From Neptunicoccus cionae (GTDB lineage Bacteria > Pseudomonadota > Alphaproteobacteria > Rhodobacterales > Rhodobacteraceae), in assembly GCF_002860325.1 (NCBI RefSeq), contig NZ_PKOJ01000006.1:1-64000 (forward strand): a DNA stretch of 64,000 nucleotides, in the 5' to 3' direction. The translations under genes were made by a program, and so were the position numbers. Numbering within the stretch: position 1 is the first letter of the stretch; the number at the start of each line of letters is the position of its first letter. The notes beneath the pieces are model-generated. The model was not told the origin of the DNA. It saw only the letters and a list, made by a program, of their open reading frames with translations, and did no database searches. Below are positions 8,816-16,471 of the stretch, in pieces.

Positions 8816-9322
8816 CTACATCACCTTGTCGATAACAAGATCACCGTCGGCCACATCCAGACGGGTGCGCAGATAAAGTTCCAGAGGAACCGGCGTGGCC
8901 CAAAGCTCCCCGCGGATGTCCATTGTGATCTGGCTGTCCGCCGCATCCGGCGTAGCCTTGGCCGCTGTGACTTCCAGCGTGCCGGGAATAATGCGGGGTT
9001 CCAGTGCGTAGATCGCCTCCTTGATGGAGGATTCCAGCGTTTTGGCATCGGTCTGCAAAACCTTGCGCCCGGCAATATCGCTGATGCCAAAATTCAGCGT
9101 AGATCGCGCCGCATGTGGATAGAGAGCGGGGTCAATAATCTCTTCGTTATTGGCGGTGTTCAACAACCAGCCAAGATCCCGCAAGATGATTTCACGCAGG
9201 CGGCGCACGTCGATATACCGTTCGCCAGCGGTGTCTTTCGTGTCGGTCGGGGATTTGTCGGTCAACCTGTCCAGCAAGGAGGGTTGCAGCCGTTCCCTGT
9301 CGGAAAGTTCAGTCCGCGCCAT
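8816..9322 (-). CDS. tssE: T6SS baseplate protein TssE (gp25-like)
   Basis: TssE (168 residues) is the gp25/lysozyme-like wedge protein that starts sheath polymerisation. The sequence has the family pattern: SLLDRLTD near the start, RRLREIILRDLGWLLNT, then YPHAARSTLNFGISD, and a late EPRIIPGTLEVT strand containing the conserved EPR motif. ATG at 9322 is preferred over GTG at 9325, because it is the stronger codon and follows a GGGGGCGG stretch. The start lies inside the end of tagJ (14-bp overlap). Confidence 0.95.
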   Translation of the reverse strand: MARTELSDRERLQPSLLDRLTDKSPTDTKDTAGERYIDVRRLREIILRDLGWLLNTANNEEIIDPALYPHAARSTLNFGISDIAGRKVLQTDAKTLESSIKEAIYALEPRIIPGTLEVTAAKATPDAADSQITMDIRGELWATPVPLELYLRTRLDVADGDLVIDKVM

Positions 9323-10124
9323 CACCGCCCCCGACCGCCGAGAGGGAGATACTGCGCAGGTCCATCAGCGCCAGATCTTCGTTGTTAGTCGCAAACAGGC
9401 GCTGCCCGATGCCAAGATAGGTTTCATCCCCCGCTTCAATCCAGTCGGTTTCCCGTGCCAGCATGATCCCTGCCCGTTTTGATTGGGCAGACCCCGGATA
9501 ACGGGTCGGAATAAAGCCCACCACGTCCCCCCCGTTGGCCCATGTGATTTCAACAGGGGTCCAGACCTTGTCGCGCAGATCGCTCGGATCATCAAAGGTC
9601 ATACGTTTGATGTTGGAAAACGGTGCCCAGTAGTAGCGCCCGTTCATCACCAGTTCCAGCATCGGACCAAGGCGCATATCCGCGTCTGCAATCCACTCGA
9701 ACGCTGTACCATCGGCCTCGCCACTCTGGCTCGGGGCTGCTTCGAAGGCTTCGTTCCGCAAGCTCGCGGCCTGCGCTGTGTCGCCTTTGGCGAGCAGTCC
9801 CAGTGACTGGATCATCAGAGCCACCCACTGCGCCGGTTCGCCAAAGATCAACGGTGCGGTTTCACCGGCAAAGACTTTCTCGCGCACCATTTCGCAGGCG
9901 ATTGCCTCGCGGTAGGACTGGACCATCGGCATGGTGTCCGGCGCCATCTCGCCACAGACTTTCAGCTGGGTCAGCGCCCGATCCCATTCGCCGCGGATAC
10001 ACAGCATCTGGAACAGGAAAACCCGAAGTTTGCTGTCGGCTGGGTCCTTACGGATACTGGCGGTCAGGGCGTCATAGGCTGCATCCAGATTGCCCGCCTT
10101 CAAATGGTCGATCGCGTCGCTCAT
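9309..10124 (-). CDS. tagJ: T6SS accessory protein TagJ (ImpE/SciE family)
   Basis: This 271-residue cytoplasmic protein belongs to the ImpE/TagJ family. The first 80 residues are TPR-like (HLKAGNLDAAYDALTASIRKDPAD). The rest is the TagJ domain, with DADMRLGPMLELVMNGRYYW and PFSNIKRMTFDDPSDLRDKVWTP as clear family blocks. In Pseudomonas aeruginosa the homologue HsiE1 binds the N-terminal helix of its TssB partner and ClpV, so the presence of two TssB forms here is relevant. The start at 10124 (MSDAIDHL, preceded by GGGAA) is preferred over the upstream ATG at 10184, whose extra residues do not fit the family. Confidence 0.93.
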   Translation of the reverse strand: MSDAIDHLKAGNLDAAYDALTASIRKDPADSKLRVFLFQMLCIRGEWDRALTQLKVCGEMAPDTMPMVQSYREAIACEMVREKVFAGETAPLIFGEPAQWVALMIQSLGLLAKGDTAQAASLRNEAFEAAPSQSGEADGTAFEWIADADMRLGPMLELVMNGRYYWAPFSNIKRMTFDDPSDLRDKVWTPVEITWANGGDVVGFIPTRYPGSAQSKRAGIMLARETDWIEAGDETYLGIGQRLFATNNEDLALMDLRSISLSAVGGGDGAD

Positions 10125-10156
10125 GAAAATTCCCGGTTCTAATAAATTCAGGGAGT

Positions 10157-10218
10157 GGAAAGGCCACGAAAGCCGCCTTTCCAAATGCTGTTCCGGTGCG
10201 CGAAAAATGCGCCACCGG
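10157..10218 (-). other. Two stem-loops in the hcp-tagJ gap
   Basis: The 105-bp gap holds two imperfect hairpins: arms at 10157-10163 with 10176-10182, and at 10193-10201 with 10209-10218 (one bulge). Neither is followed by a clear T-run on the minus strand. They fit the common pattern of hcp mRNA being stabilised or processed away from the lower-level baseplate genes downstream, but this is inference. Confidence 0.35.
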
Positions 10219-10229
10219 TGGCAAAAAGC

Positions 10230-10763
10230 TTACTTGCCGGGTTTGCCCATGACGGCTTCGTTTGTGGTCTGGTTCCATTCCACAGCACCACCGGCTTCCA
10301 GCTTGCCTGTCATATCCTGCTTCATGTAGTCGATCTTGATGCCGGCAAAGGCCACGACAACGTTGTCCACAAAGGCCTCGTCCCCGTCGGAGCCGGACCA
10401 TTTCACGCTTTCGATCACCACGTTGATCATCTGGACGTGCACAAACTCGCCCCCGGAATCCGAGGCACCGCCGCCACCGCCCTTGCGCAAGGAAAGGTGC
10501 AGTTCGGGGATGTGGTCGCCGGTACAGGCGGCCAGAACCATATCACAGGATGCTGTATCCATGTTCTTTGAAAATTCGAACCGGTCCAGTTGCACACGGC
10601 CGGAGCCGAGACCACCAGAAGACGACCCGACATTCACCTGGTTTTCGACACCGAAAGAAAAGTCGATCAGGTCAAATCCGTTCTTTGCCTTAACGGTTTT
10701 GTCGTTTGTTTCACCCTTGATGGCCTTTTTGCCGCCAACAAACCATGCATATGCGTCAATCAT
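10230..10763 (-). CDS. hcp: T6SS tube protein Hcp (TssD)
   Basis: Hcp (177 residues) forms hexameric rings that stack into the inner tube expelled by the sheath. The sequence has the family pattern (MIDAYAWFVGGKKAIKGET at the start, then FDLIDFSFGVENQ, DMVLAACTG and VVAFAGIKIDY). A Gly/Ser-rich insert (GGGGGASDSGGE) lies near residue 100. ATG at 10763 follows a strong AGGAGG. It stands alone between two hairpin-bearing gaps, downstream of tssC, as expected for a protein needed in large amounts. Confidence 0.96.
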   Translation of the reverse strand: MIDAYAWFVGGKKAIKGETNDKTVKAKNGFDLIDFSFGVENQVNVGSSSGGLGSGRVQLDRFEFSKNMDTASCDMVLAACTGDHIPELHLSLRKGGGGGASDSGGEFVHVQMINVVIESVKWSGSDGDEAFVDNVVVAFAGIKIDYMKQDMTGKLEAGGAVEWNQTTNEAVMGKPGK

Positions 10764-10813
10764 ATTGAATTCCTCCTAGGAATTAAAAGTTAAGTTTCGT
10801 TAATATTCTGGGT

Positions 10814-10850
10814 GGCAGCACAGGGCCCCGTGAATGATCCCTGTGCTACC
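10814..10850 (-). other. 12-bp stem-loop in the tssC-hcp gap
   Basis: Arms 10814-10825 and 10839-10850 pair over 12 bp with one G-T wobble and a 13-nt loop. There is no downstream T-run, so it is not a classical terminator. It lies in what would be the hcp leader, and may set the ratio of hcp to tssBC mRNA. Confidence 0.45.
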
Positions 10851-10859
10851 GGTGGTTAA

Positions 10860-12353
10860 TCAGCCCTTTTCAGAGGGCAGTTTGGAAACCAGACGCAAGG
10901 ACACGGAAAGACCTTCCAGCTGGTAATGGGGCCGCAGGAAAAACTTGGAGGAGTAATAGCCGGGATTGCCCTCGACCTCTTCCACCACCACTTGTGCTGC
11001 TGCCAACGGACGCTCGGCTTTGGTTGCTTCGGATGAAATTTCCGGAGTCATATCAACGTAATTGCTGATCCATTTTTGCAGCCAGGCCTCCATATCTCCA
11101 CGTTCCTTGAAGGAACCGACCTTATCGCGCACGATACATTTAAGATAATGCGCAAAGCGGCAGGTGGAGAAGAGATAGGGCAAACGCGCACCAAGGTTTG
11201 CGTTGGCCGTTGCATCCGGATCGTCGTATTCCGCCGGTTTGTGCAGGGACTGGGCGCCAATAAAGGCAGCCATATCACTGTTCTTGCGGTGGATCAGGGG
11301 CATCAGACCGTTCTTGGCCAGCTCTGATTCACGACGGTCCGAAATTGCAATTTCCGTCGGGCATTTCATATCAACGCCGCCATCATCGGACGGGAAGGTA
11401 TGGGTGGGCAGGTTTTCCACCGCACCGCCGGATTCAATACCACGGATACGGGTGCACCAGCCGTAATGCTTGAACGAGCGTGTGATATTGGTTGCCATAC
11501 CATAGGCCGCGTTGACCCATGAATAATGGCCGCTGTCCGCGCCTTCCGTGTCTTCTTCAAAGGCGAATTCTTCGACCGGATCGGTCTTTTCCCCGTAAGG
11601 GTGCCGGCCAAGGAAACGGGGCATGGCGAGAGCAAGATACTGGCTGTCTTCGCTTTCGCGCAGGGACCGCCACGCCGCATATTCCGGTGTCGAGAAAATC
11701 TTGGTCAGATCGCGGGGGTTGGCCAGTTCGCTCCAGCTGTCCATCTGCATCAGGGAAGGTTCCGCACCGGTAATAAAGGGTGCGTGGCTGGCCGCAGCAA
11801 TTTTGGCCATTTCCGAAAGCAGCTGCACATCCGGCGGGGAATGGTCAAAGTGATAATCCCCGACCAGACAACCGTAAGGCTCGCCACCGAACTGTCCGTA
11901 TTCCTCTTCGTAGAGTTTCTTGAAGATGGGGGATTGGTCCCATGCCGCGCCCTTGAACTTCTTCAGCGTCTTGCCGAGATCCTTCTTGGACACGTTCAGC
12001 ACGCGGATTTTCAACATCTCGTCGGTTTCGGTGTTGTTCACCAGATAATGCAGGCCGCGCCAGCTGCTTTCCAGCTTCTGGAATTCCTCGTTGTGCAGGA
12101 TTTCGTTTACTTGCGCTGTCAGGGTTTTATCAAGTTCCGCGATAATCGCCTCGATCGAGCGCAGCGCATCGTCCGACACCAGCCCCGTATTGGCAAGCGC
12201 CTGTTCTGCAAGGGTTTTAACCGCTTCTTCCACCGCCGTTTTGGCCGTGTCGGATTTGGGTCGGAACTCTTTTTGCAGCAGGGATGCAAATTCGTCATTG
12301 GCAAAGACCGTACTGCCGGCTTGGCCTTCGACTTGTGCTTCAGCTTCAGCCAT
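10860..12353 (-). CDS. tssC: T6SS sheath large subunit TssC (VipB)
   Basis: TssC (497 residues) forms the contractile sheath with TssB. Clear family blocks include LESSWRGLHYLV near residue 94, the central FDHSPPDVQLLSEMAKIAAASHAPFI, and the C-terminal NPGYYSSKFFLRPHYQLEGLSVSLRLVSKLP. The N-terminal segment DEFASLLQKEF is in the position of the helix that ClpV recognises in VipB. The start is 2 bp after the tssB stop, so the two subunits are translationally coupled. Length is normal. Confidence 0.97.
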   Translation of the reverse strand: MAEAEAQVEGQAGSTVFANDEFASLLQKEFRPKSDTAKTAVEEAVKTLAEQALANTGLVSDDALRSIEAIIAELDKTLTAQVNEILHNEEFQKLESSWRGLHYLVNNTETDEMLKIRVLNVSKKDLGKTLKKFKGAAWDQSPIFKKLYEEEYGQFGGEPYGCLVGDYHFDHSPPDVQLLSEMAKIAAASHAPFITGAEPSLMQMDSWSELANPRDLTKIFSTPEYAAWRSLRESEDSQYLALAMPRFLGRHPYGEKTDPVEEFAFEEDTEGADSGHYSWVNAAYGMATNITRSFKHYGWCTRIRGIESGGAVENLPTHTFPSDDGGVDMKCPTEIAISDRRESELAKNGLMPLIHRKNSDMAAFIGAQSLHKPAEYDDPDATANANLGARLPYLFSTCRFAHYLKCIVRDKVGSFKERGDMEAWLQKWISNYVDMTPEISSEATKAERPLAAAQVVVEEVEGNPGYYSSKFFLRPHYQLEGLSVSLRLVSKLPSEKG

Positions 12354-12355
12354 CG

Positions 12356-12865
12356 TTATTCCTCCCCTGCGTCATCTTTTTGTTTGGGTGCAGCACTCAG
12401 CGCTTTCATCAGCGCGGGGTCCTGTATGATTTTGGCCATAAGATCCTCGGCGCCGGTTTTTCCGTCCATATATGTCATCAGGTTGGAAAGCTGGGTGCGC
12501 GCATCGAGCAGTTTCTTCAGCGGCTCGACCTTGCTGGCAATCGCTGCCGGACTGAAATCATCCATGCTTTCGAAAGTGATATCCACTGCCATATTGCCTT
12601 CGCCGGTCAGCGTGTTGGGCACAGTAAAGGCTGCACGGGGCTTCATGGATTTCATGCGGTCGTCGAAATTGTCCACATCCACTTCAAGAAACTTGCGGTC
12701 GGCCACAGCGGGCAGTGGCTCTTCCGATTTACCGGACAGATCGGCCATGACACCCATCACGAACGGCAGTTGCACCTTCTTTTCAGCGCCGTAGACTTCG
12801 ACATCATATTCGATCTGAACGCGGGGGGCCCGGTTGCGGGCGATAAATTTCTGGCTGTCAGCCAT
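12356..12865 (-). CDS. tssB: T6SS sheath small subunit TssB (VipA)
   Basis: TssB (169 residues, the usual size) pairs with TssC in the sheath. Family blocks are VQIEYDVEVYGAEKKVQLPFVMGVMADL at the N-terminus, DFSPAAIASKVEPLKKLLDARTQL in the middle and an acidic end. MADSQKF at 12865, preceded by GGAGA, is chosen over the ATG at 12925 because it matches the start of the second TssB. The gene lies between tssA and tssC. Compared with the protein at 1-995 it lacks the repeat tail. Confidence 0.97.
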   Translation of the reverse strand: MADSQKFIARNRAPRVQIEYDVEVYGAEKKVQLPFVMGVMADLSGKSEEPLPAVADRKFLEVDVDNFDDRMKSMKPRAAFTVPNTLTGEGNMAVDITFESMDDFSPAAIASKVEPLKKLLDARTQLSNLMTYMDGKTGAEDLMAKIIQDPALMKALSAAPKQKDDAGEE

Positions 12866-12954
12866 AAGAGCCGTCTCCTCTGTTATTAACTTTCCGGTGC
12901 CGTTTGAACCGGCATCTGATTTCACTTGGGGTCTTAAAAAATTTAGTCGTATTC

Positions 12955-13998
12955 TTATTCGTATTCTTCAGAAGAGAGGCCACCAATGGTTGCCACCTCT
13001 GCTATACCGCTCGACGCCATATCTTTCATAATCGTGATAAAATCCGCCGAAACCAATCGCTTGGCCCGTCTAAGGAAGATCGGAACCGGACTGGATGGTT
13101 CGTTACGCGCGTAATATTCAAGCATCAGATCAATCGCGCGCAGAACATCATTTGTTGAATTGATACCGCTGACACCGGCTGCAGCCGGTGCACCACCTGC
13201 TTGCGATGCCTGATCGTCTTCGATCCCGTCAGCCACGCCTTCGACAGCTTGCGGTGCAGCCTCACCGAGACATTCGGCAATGACCGCCTGCCCTGTTTTC
13301 AGCAACACCTGCAAGGGCGCGAAATCCGGCCCCTGTCCGGGCACATGTTCCGCAAGGATCGCATCGATGGCTGCCGTATGCGCCAGCGCAGCAGCGATAC
13401 CCTCGCGGATTGCCGTCATTTCCTCTTCCGGCGTGTCCTTTAATGCCGCGCCGACCGCTGCCATGTCGGGCGGGTTGTCCATATCCGCCGGCGCGACGAT
13501 CTCTCCCTTGGCGACAGAAACATGGCGCAAGGAAAACCGCCCCATCATCTTGCTCTCGCTCAACGGAGCGCGACGCAACTGGCGCAACACTGTGGCATCG
13601 TCCACCAGTCCGACCAGTGCGTTCACCCGTTCCGTGGGGTCGTTGTCGTCATCTGCGTCAAGCTGCGGATGAACCGTGTCCCAATACTCCTCTAATGCAC
13701 GTCGTATGTAATCAAGAACCTGCGCGAAATAGGGGTAACCCTTGCGGGCCAAACCGGCTTCGGCCAGATAAACCGCAATCCGCAAGTCCATCGTCTGTTC
13801 CAGCAGAGACTCGCCCAGCTTCAGGACTTCGGCGTAATCTGCTTCTTCAGCATCAATGACCTTGTCACCGACCTGCTGTTCGCCTTTTGCAGTGGCAGCG
13901 ATCGCAAGATCCGAGAAGGCAGCGTCGTATTCCAGATCAGGGCCCGAGGGCTCTTCCCCGTCAAATCCCGCCAACAGTGTGTCCAAATTCAAACTCAC
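12955..13998 (-). CDS. tssA: T6SS assembly protein TssA
   Basis: TssA (347 residues) carries the ImpA_N domain at its N-terminus (LDTLLAGF then EEPSGPDLEYDAAF) and a short C-terminal region after a Gly/Ala linker at about 270-290. TssA proteins recruit the baseplate and prime tube and sheath growth. The start is probably GTG at 13998 with a GAAGG RBS 8 nt before it, giving MSLNLDTLL as in relatives. The TTG at 14013 has no RBS. It is the first gene of the minus-strand operon. Confidence 0.93.
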   Translation of the reverse strand: MSLNLDTLLAGFDGEEPSGPDLEYDAAFSDLAIAATAKGEQQVGDKVIDAEEADYAEVLKLGESLLEQTMDLRIAVYLAEAGLARKGYPYFAQVLDYIRRALEEYWDTVHPQLDADDDNDPTERVNALVGLVDDATVLRQLRRAPLSESKMMGRFSLRHVSVAKGEIVAPADMDNPPDMAAVGAALKDTPEEEMTAIREGIAAALAHTAAIDAILAEHVPGQGPDFAPLQVLLKTGQAVIAECLGEAAPQAVEGVADGIEDDQASQAGGAPAAAGVSGINSTNDVLRAIDLMLEYYARNEPSSPVPIFLRRAKRLVSADFITIMKDMASSGIAEVATIGGLSSEEYE

Positions 13999-14311
13999 GT
14001 TATCAACCTTCAAAAATAGAGAAAGCCACGTTTAGAGAGCCGCATTAAATGGCTAATATTAAAGAAAACTTGGCTTATTAGGTACTTATTGGATACTTAG
14101 TAAATTAACAAAAACCGTAGTTGCCTTTGGGGAACCACGCAAGAATTAATCGCCAAAACAGTGATTTTCGCGACTCTTTCTTTTACTTTTCAATTGAAAG
14201 GCAGTTTATCAACTTGACAACTTGGCAAGTAAATTATGCCGCCTTATAAATGAATCAGATGGGGATTACCCTGACAGGGATTAAGCCGGATTCCGGCGCT
14301 AGGATCATTAG
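13999..14311. promoter_or_regulatory. AT-rich divergent promoter region of the T6SS locus
   Basis: This 313-bp gap separates tssA (minus) from the envelope module (plus) and is much more AT-rich than its surroundings. No gene is visible. A tandem 11-bp near-repeat (ATTAGGTACTT then ATTGGATACTT, 14077-14098) and a plus-strand promoter (14222-14250) are the only clear elements. I could not place a convincing sigma-70 or sigma-54 promoter for tssA. Confidence 0.7.
14222..14250 (+). promoter_or_regulatory. Sigma-70 promoter for the M15 peptidase / kinase module
   Basis: TTGGCA (14222-14227), a 17-nt spacer and TATAAA (14245-14250) give a good housekeeping promoter about 60 bp before the ATG at 14312. 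A dyad (ACTTG...CAAGT) overlaps the -35 box and may be an operator. Confidence 0.6.
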
Positions 14312-15142
14312 ATGAAATGGGCGATATTAATTACGCTGCTGGTTCTTGCCGTGCTGACTGCACCGGTGGGCTGGTACTTTGCCCAAACACATTCGCGCAC
14401 GGATGACGCGCTCAAGATTGCCGCGCTTGAAGAACAACTTGCCGTGCAGGCGCAGAAGGCCAAAGATCTTACTATAGACCTGAACGCGCTTGTCTCTCGC
14501 GTCACACTGCTGGAAGAAACCGGTGTATCGGAACCCGTCATCCAGTCCTTTGCAGATCCCGCAGAAGAACGAACTGACTCCCTTGCCGACAGTTTCGCGC
14601 AAGTGGTGCTGATTGCCGACCGGCGCGAGGTGAATAAGGGGCTCTCGAATTCCGGGTCTTCCTACCTGAAAAACCTTTTCGGCCTGCCCCGCCCCGACCT
14701 GAGCGAGGCCTGCCAGTCGATGACCAATCCACTGCTGAAGGATCTGGTCAAAACCGAGAGCGTTGGACCGATCCGTGTCACAATGATTGAACCGGCAATC
14801 CTGTCCCTACGACAGGTGTTTCGCAACGTGAAGATATTCGAACCGGAACTTTACGAACGAATTAACACTGCCGGCTCTCTTTGCGTGCGGCACATCCGTG
14901 GACGTCCGGGTTCAGTGTCAACACACGCTTACGGGTTGTCGGTAGATCTGAACATAGACGGCAAGCTTGATACGCTTGGCGATGGCAAAACCCAGCTTGG
15001 CCTTATCCTGCTGGCAGATTTCTTCAACAAGGAAGGCTGGTATTGGGGGGCGAGCTTTGGACGAGAGGACTCCATGCATTTTCAAGTGTCCAAAGAGAAA
15101 ATCAATCAATGGCTCCGTCAGGGGTTGATCCGTACCAAATAG
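14312..15142 (+). CDS. Membrane-anchored M15-type zinc peptidase
   Basis: This 276-residue protein has an N-terminal membrane anchor (residues 3-22), a short coiled coil (33-70), and a C-terminal zinc peptidase domain of the M15/LAS type. The ligand pattern is S-x-H-(6)-D with H205 and D212, and the second histidine block SMHF with H256. The W-Y-W-G-A pattern near 243 is typical. Such enzymes cut peptide cross-links in peptidoglycan from the periplasmic face. As the first gene divergent from tssA, it may open the wall for T6SS assembly, like TagX of Acinetobacter. A D,D-carboxypeptidase role is the alternative. Confidence 0.85.
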   Translation: MKWAILITLLVLAVLTAPVGWYFAQTHSRTDDALKIAALEEQLAVQAQKAKDLTIDLNALVSRVTLLEETGVSEPVIQSFADPAEERTDSLADSFAQVVLIADRREVNKGLSNSGSSYLKNLFGLPRPDLSEACQSMTNPLLKDLVKTESVGPIRVTMIEPAILSLRQVFRNVKIFEPELYERINTAGSLCVRHIRGRPGSVSTHAYGLSVDLNIDGKLDTLGDGKTQLGLILLADFFNKEGWYWGASFGREDSMHFQVSKEKINQWLRQGLIRTK

Positions 15143-15250
15143 TCGTGAAAGGTTAAGAGGTTCGTCGGCATTCATTGCCTTCATTTATTACTGAACGCAT
15201 CGTTGCTGACAGACTTTGTAGAATAAATTTTATTTAGTGGAAGTTGCCAG

Positions 15251-16462
15251 ATGTTTCTGTGTCGGAAATCTATAGCTGTCCTGTGTCTGCTGATTGCCAG
15301 CGGATCCGGTGCTGTTGCGCAAGGAACATCCGCGCCCGGACCGGGCCTCAGTTCCACCGAGTTCAATACAATCGAAGAGGCTATCAGTGCGCTTGGCACA
15401 GACACCTACAAGACCATTCGCTCCAGCTACACTGAAACTGCTGGCGCGACCTTTACTTTTACGGCTCCAAGCGAAACGCTGACACTGCGCTATCTGAAAG
15501 ATAGAACCGGCGTGGCACTGCGCGATGATACAGGTGCGCTGATCTCACGGTTTAACGGGGGCACCCGAAGCGAAAGCGAGGCGCTTCTGGCCGCTTTCCT
15601 CAGAGAACGATATGCCACTGATCCCGATGCCCTGAAACTGACTGTAGCCAATACGCCCGAAGATCCGGTTGCAGGTAATCCGGCCTCGCTGATGGCAAGA
15701 ATGGCGGATGCGAGCTTTACCTCTGGTACCGATGTCGGCCCTTCTCCGCTGACAGGGGGCAGTCGTGCAAGGGGTACGGCAAGTTACAACCACTTGGGAA
15801 TCTCCCTGCAAACCGGACGGTATTCCGGTCCGGGATTCTCGGCCAATGTCACGTCCCTGCCGCTCAGTTTTGCAATGCCGCTTGATGATCCGCGCTGGGC
15901 CATCAAGATCCACGCGCCGCTCGGCTTTTCTACAATCAACGGACAGGACTATGTCTCCGGATCGGTTGGTGTCGGTTTGCGGATGCCTGTAACGGACAAC
16001 TGGACCCTGACACCTGAACTGCGCGTCGGGGCACTGCGCGACAGCAGCCGCGGATTGACCACCCGACTGGCCAATGCCTCGATCATCTCCAATTACCGTA
16101 TGGATCTGCGCAACGGCTATGGGTTGGTGTTTGGCAATGCATTGACCTATTCCAAATCGCTTGGCTCCGGCAACAGCGGCTATGATCTGGCCAATACGAT
16201 CAACAAGAACGGTGTAGAATTCTCCGGCCCCTTCCAGCGCAGCCTTTATGGTCTGCCCACCAACTGGCAGCTCTCTCTGGTTCACACTAAAGTTGCAGGC
16301 AGCCCGACCTATATCGACGAATGGACCGATGTGTCCCTGTCCCTTGGAACGATTGGTTCCAAGAACGGGGTAACATGGGACAGTGTGCGGATCGGCTTGA
16401 CCTATACCCACGCCAATCGGGGTGTGCGCGGGCTCAACATCAACTTCGGCTACGAGTTTTAG
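15251..16462 (+). CDS. Predicted outer-membrane beta-barrel protein
   Basis: The 403-residue product has a clear signal peptide (cleavage after AVAQ, about residue 24), a globular N-terminal region to about residue 150, then a series of alternating polar-hydrophobic strands and a terminal aromatic residue (NFGYEF), the signature of a barrel inserted by the Bam complex. I do not recognise a named family. It lies 3-9 bp before the caspase-like gene, depending on that gene's start, so the two are co-translated. Its place in a T6SS-linked operon is unusual. Confidence 0.75.
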   Translation: MFLCRKSIAVLCLLIASGSGAVAQGTSAPGPGLSSTEFNTIEEAISALGTDTYKTIRSSYTETAGATFTFTAPSETLTLRYLKDRTGVALRDDTGALISRFNGGTRSESEALLAAFLRERYATDPDALKLTVANTPEDPVAGNPASLMARMADASFTSGTDVGPSPLTGGSRARGTASYNHLGISLQTGRYSGPGFSANVTSLPLSFAMPLDDPRWAIKIHAPLGFSTINGQDYVSGSVGVGLRMPVTDNWTLTPELRVGALRDSSRGLTTRLANASIISNYRMDLRNGYGLVFGNALTYSKSLGSGNSGYDLANTINKNGVEFSGPFQRSLYGLPTNWQLSLVHTKVAGSPTYIDEWTDVSLSLGTIGSKNGVTWDSVRIGLTYTHANRGVRGLNINFGYEF

Positions 16463-16471
16463 GAGATGGTC

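Noticed and set aside
11526-12794. 422-codon open frame on the plus strand
   Set aside because: It is antisense to tssC and tssB, has no family resemblance, and is a GC-skew shadow of their codons.
14085-14175. Possible sigma-54 promoter before tssA
   Set aside because: A GG and a GC lie on the minus strand near TGGCGATTAATTCTTGCG, but with 12 nt between them in place of the required 10.
16466-16471. ATG at 16466 as start of the caspase-like gene
   Set aside because: It directly touches the AGGAG sequence; the ATG 6 bp downstream has proper spacing.
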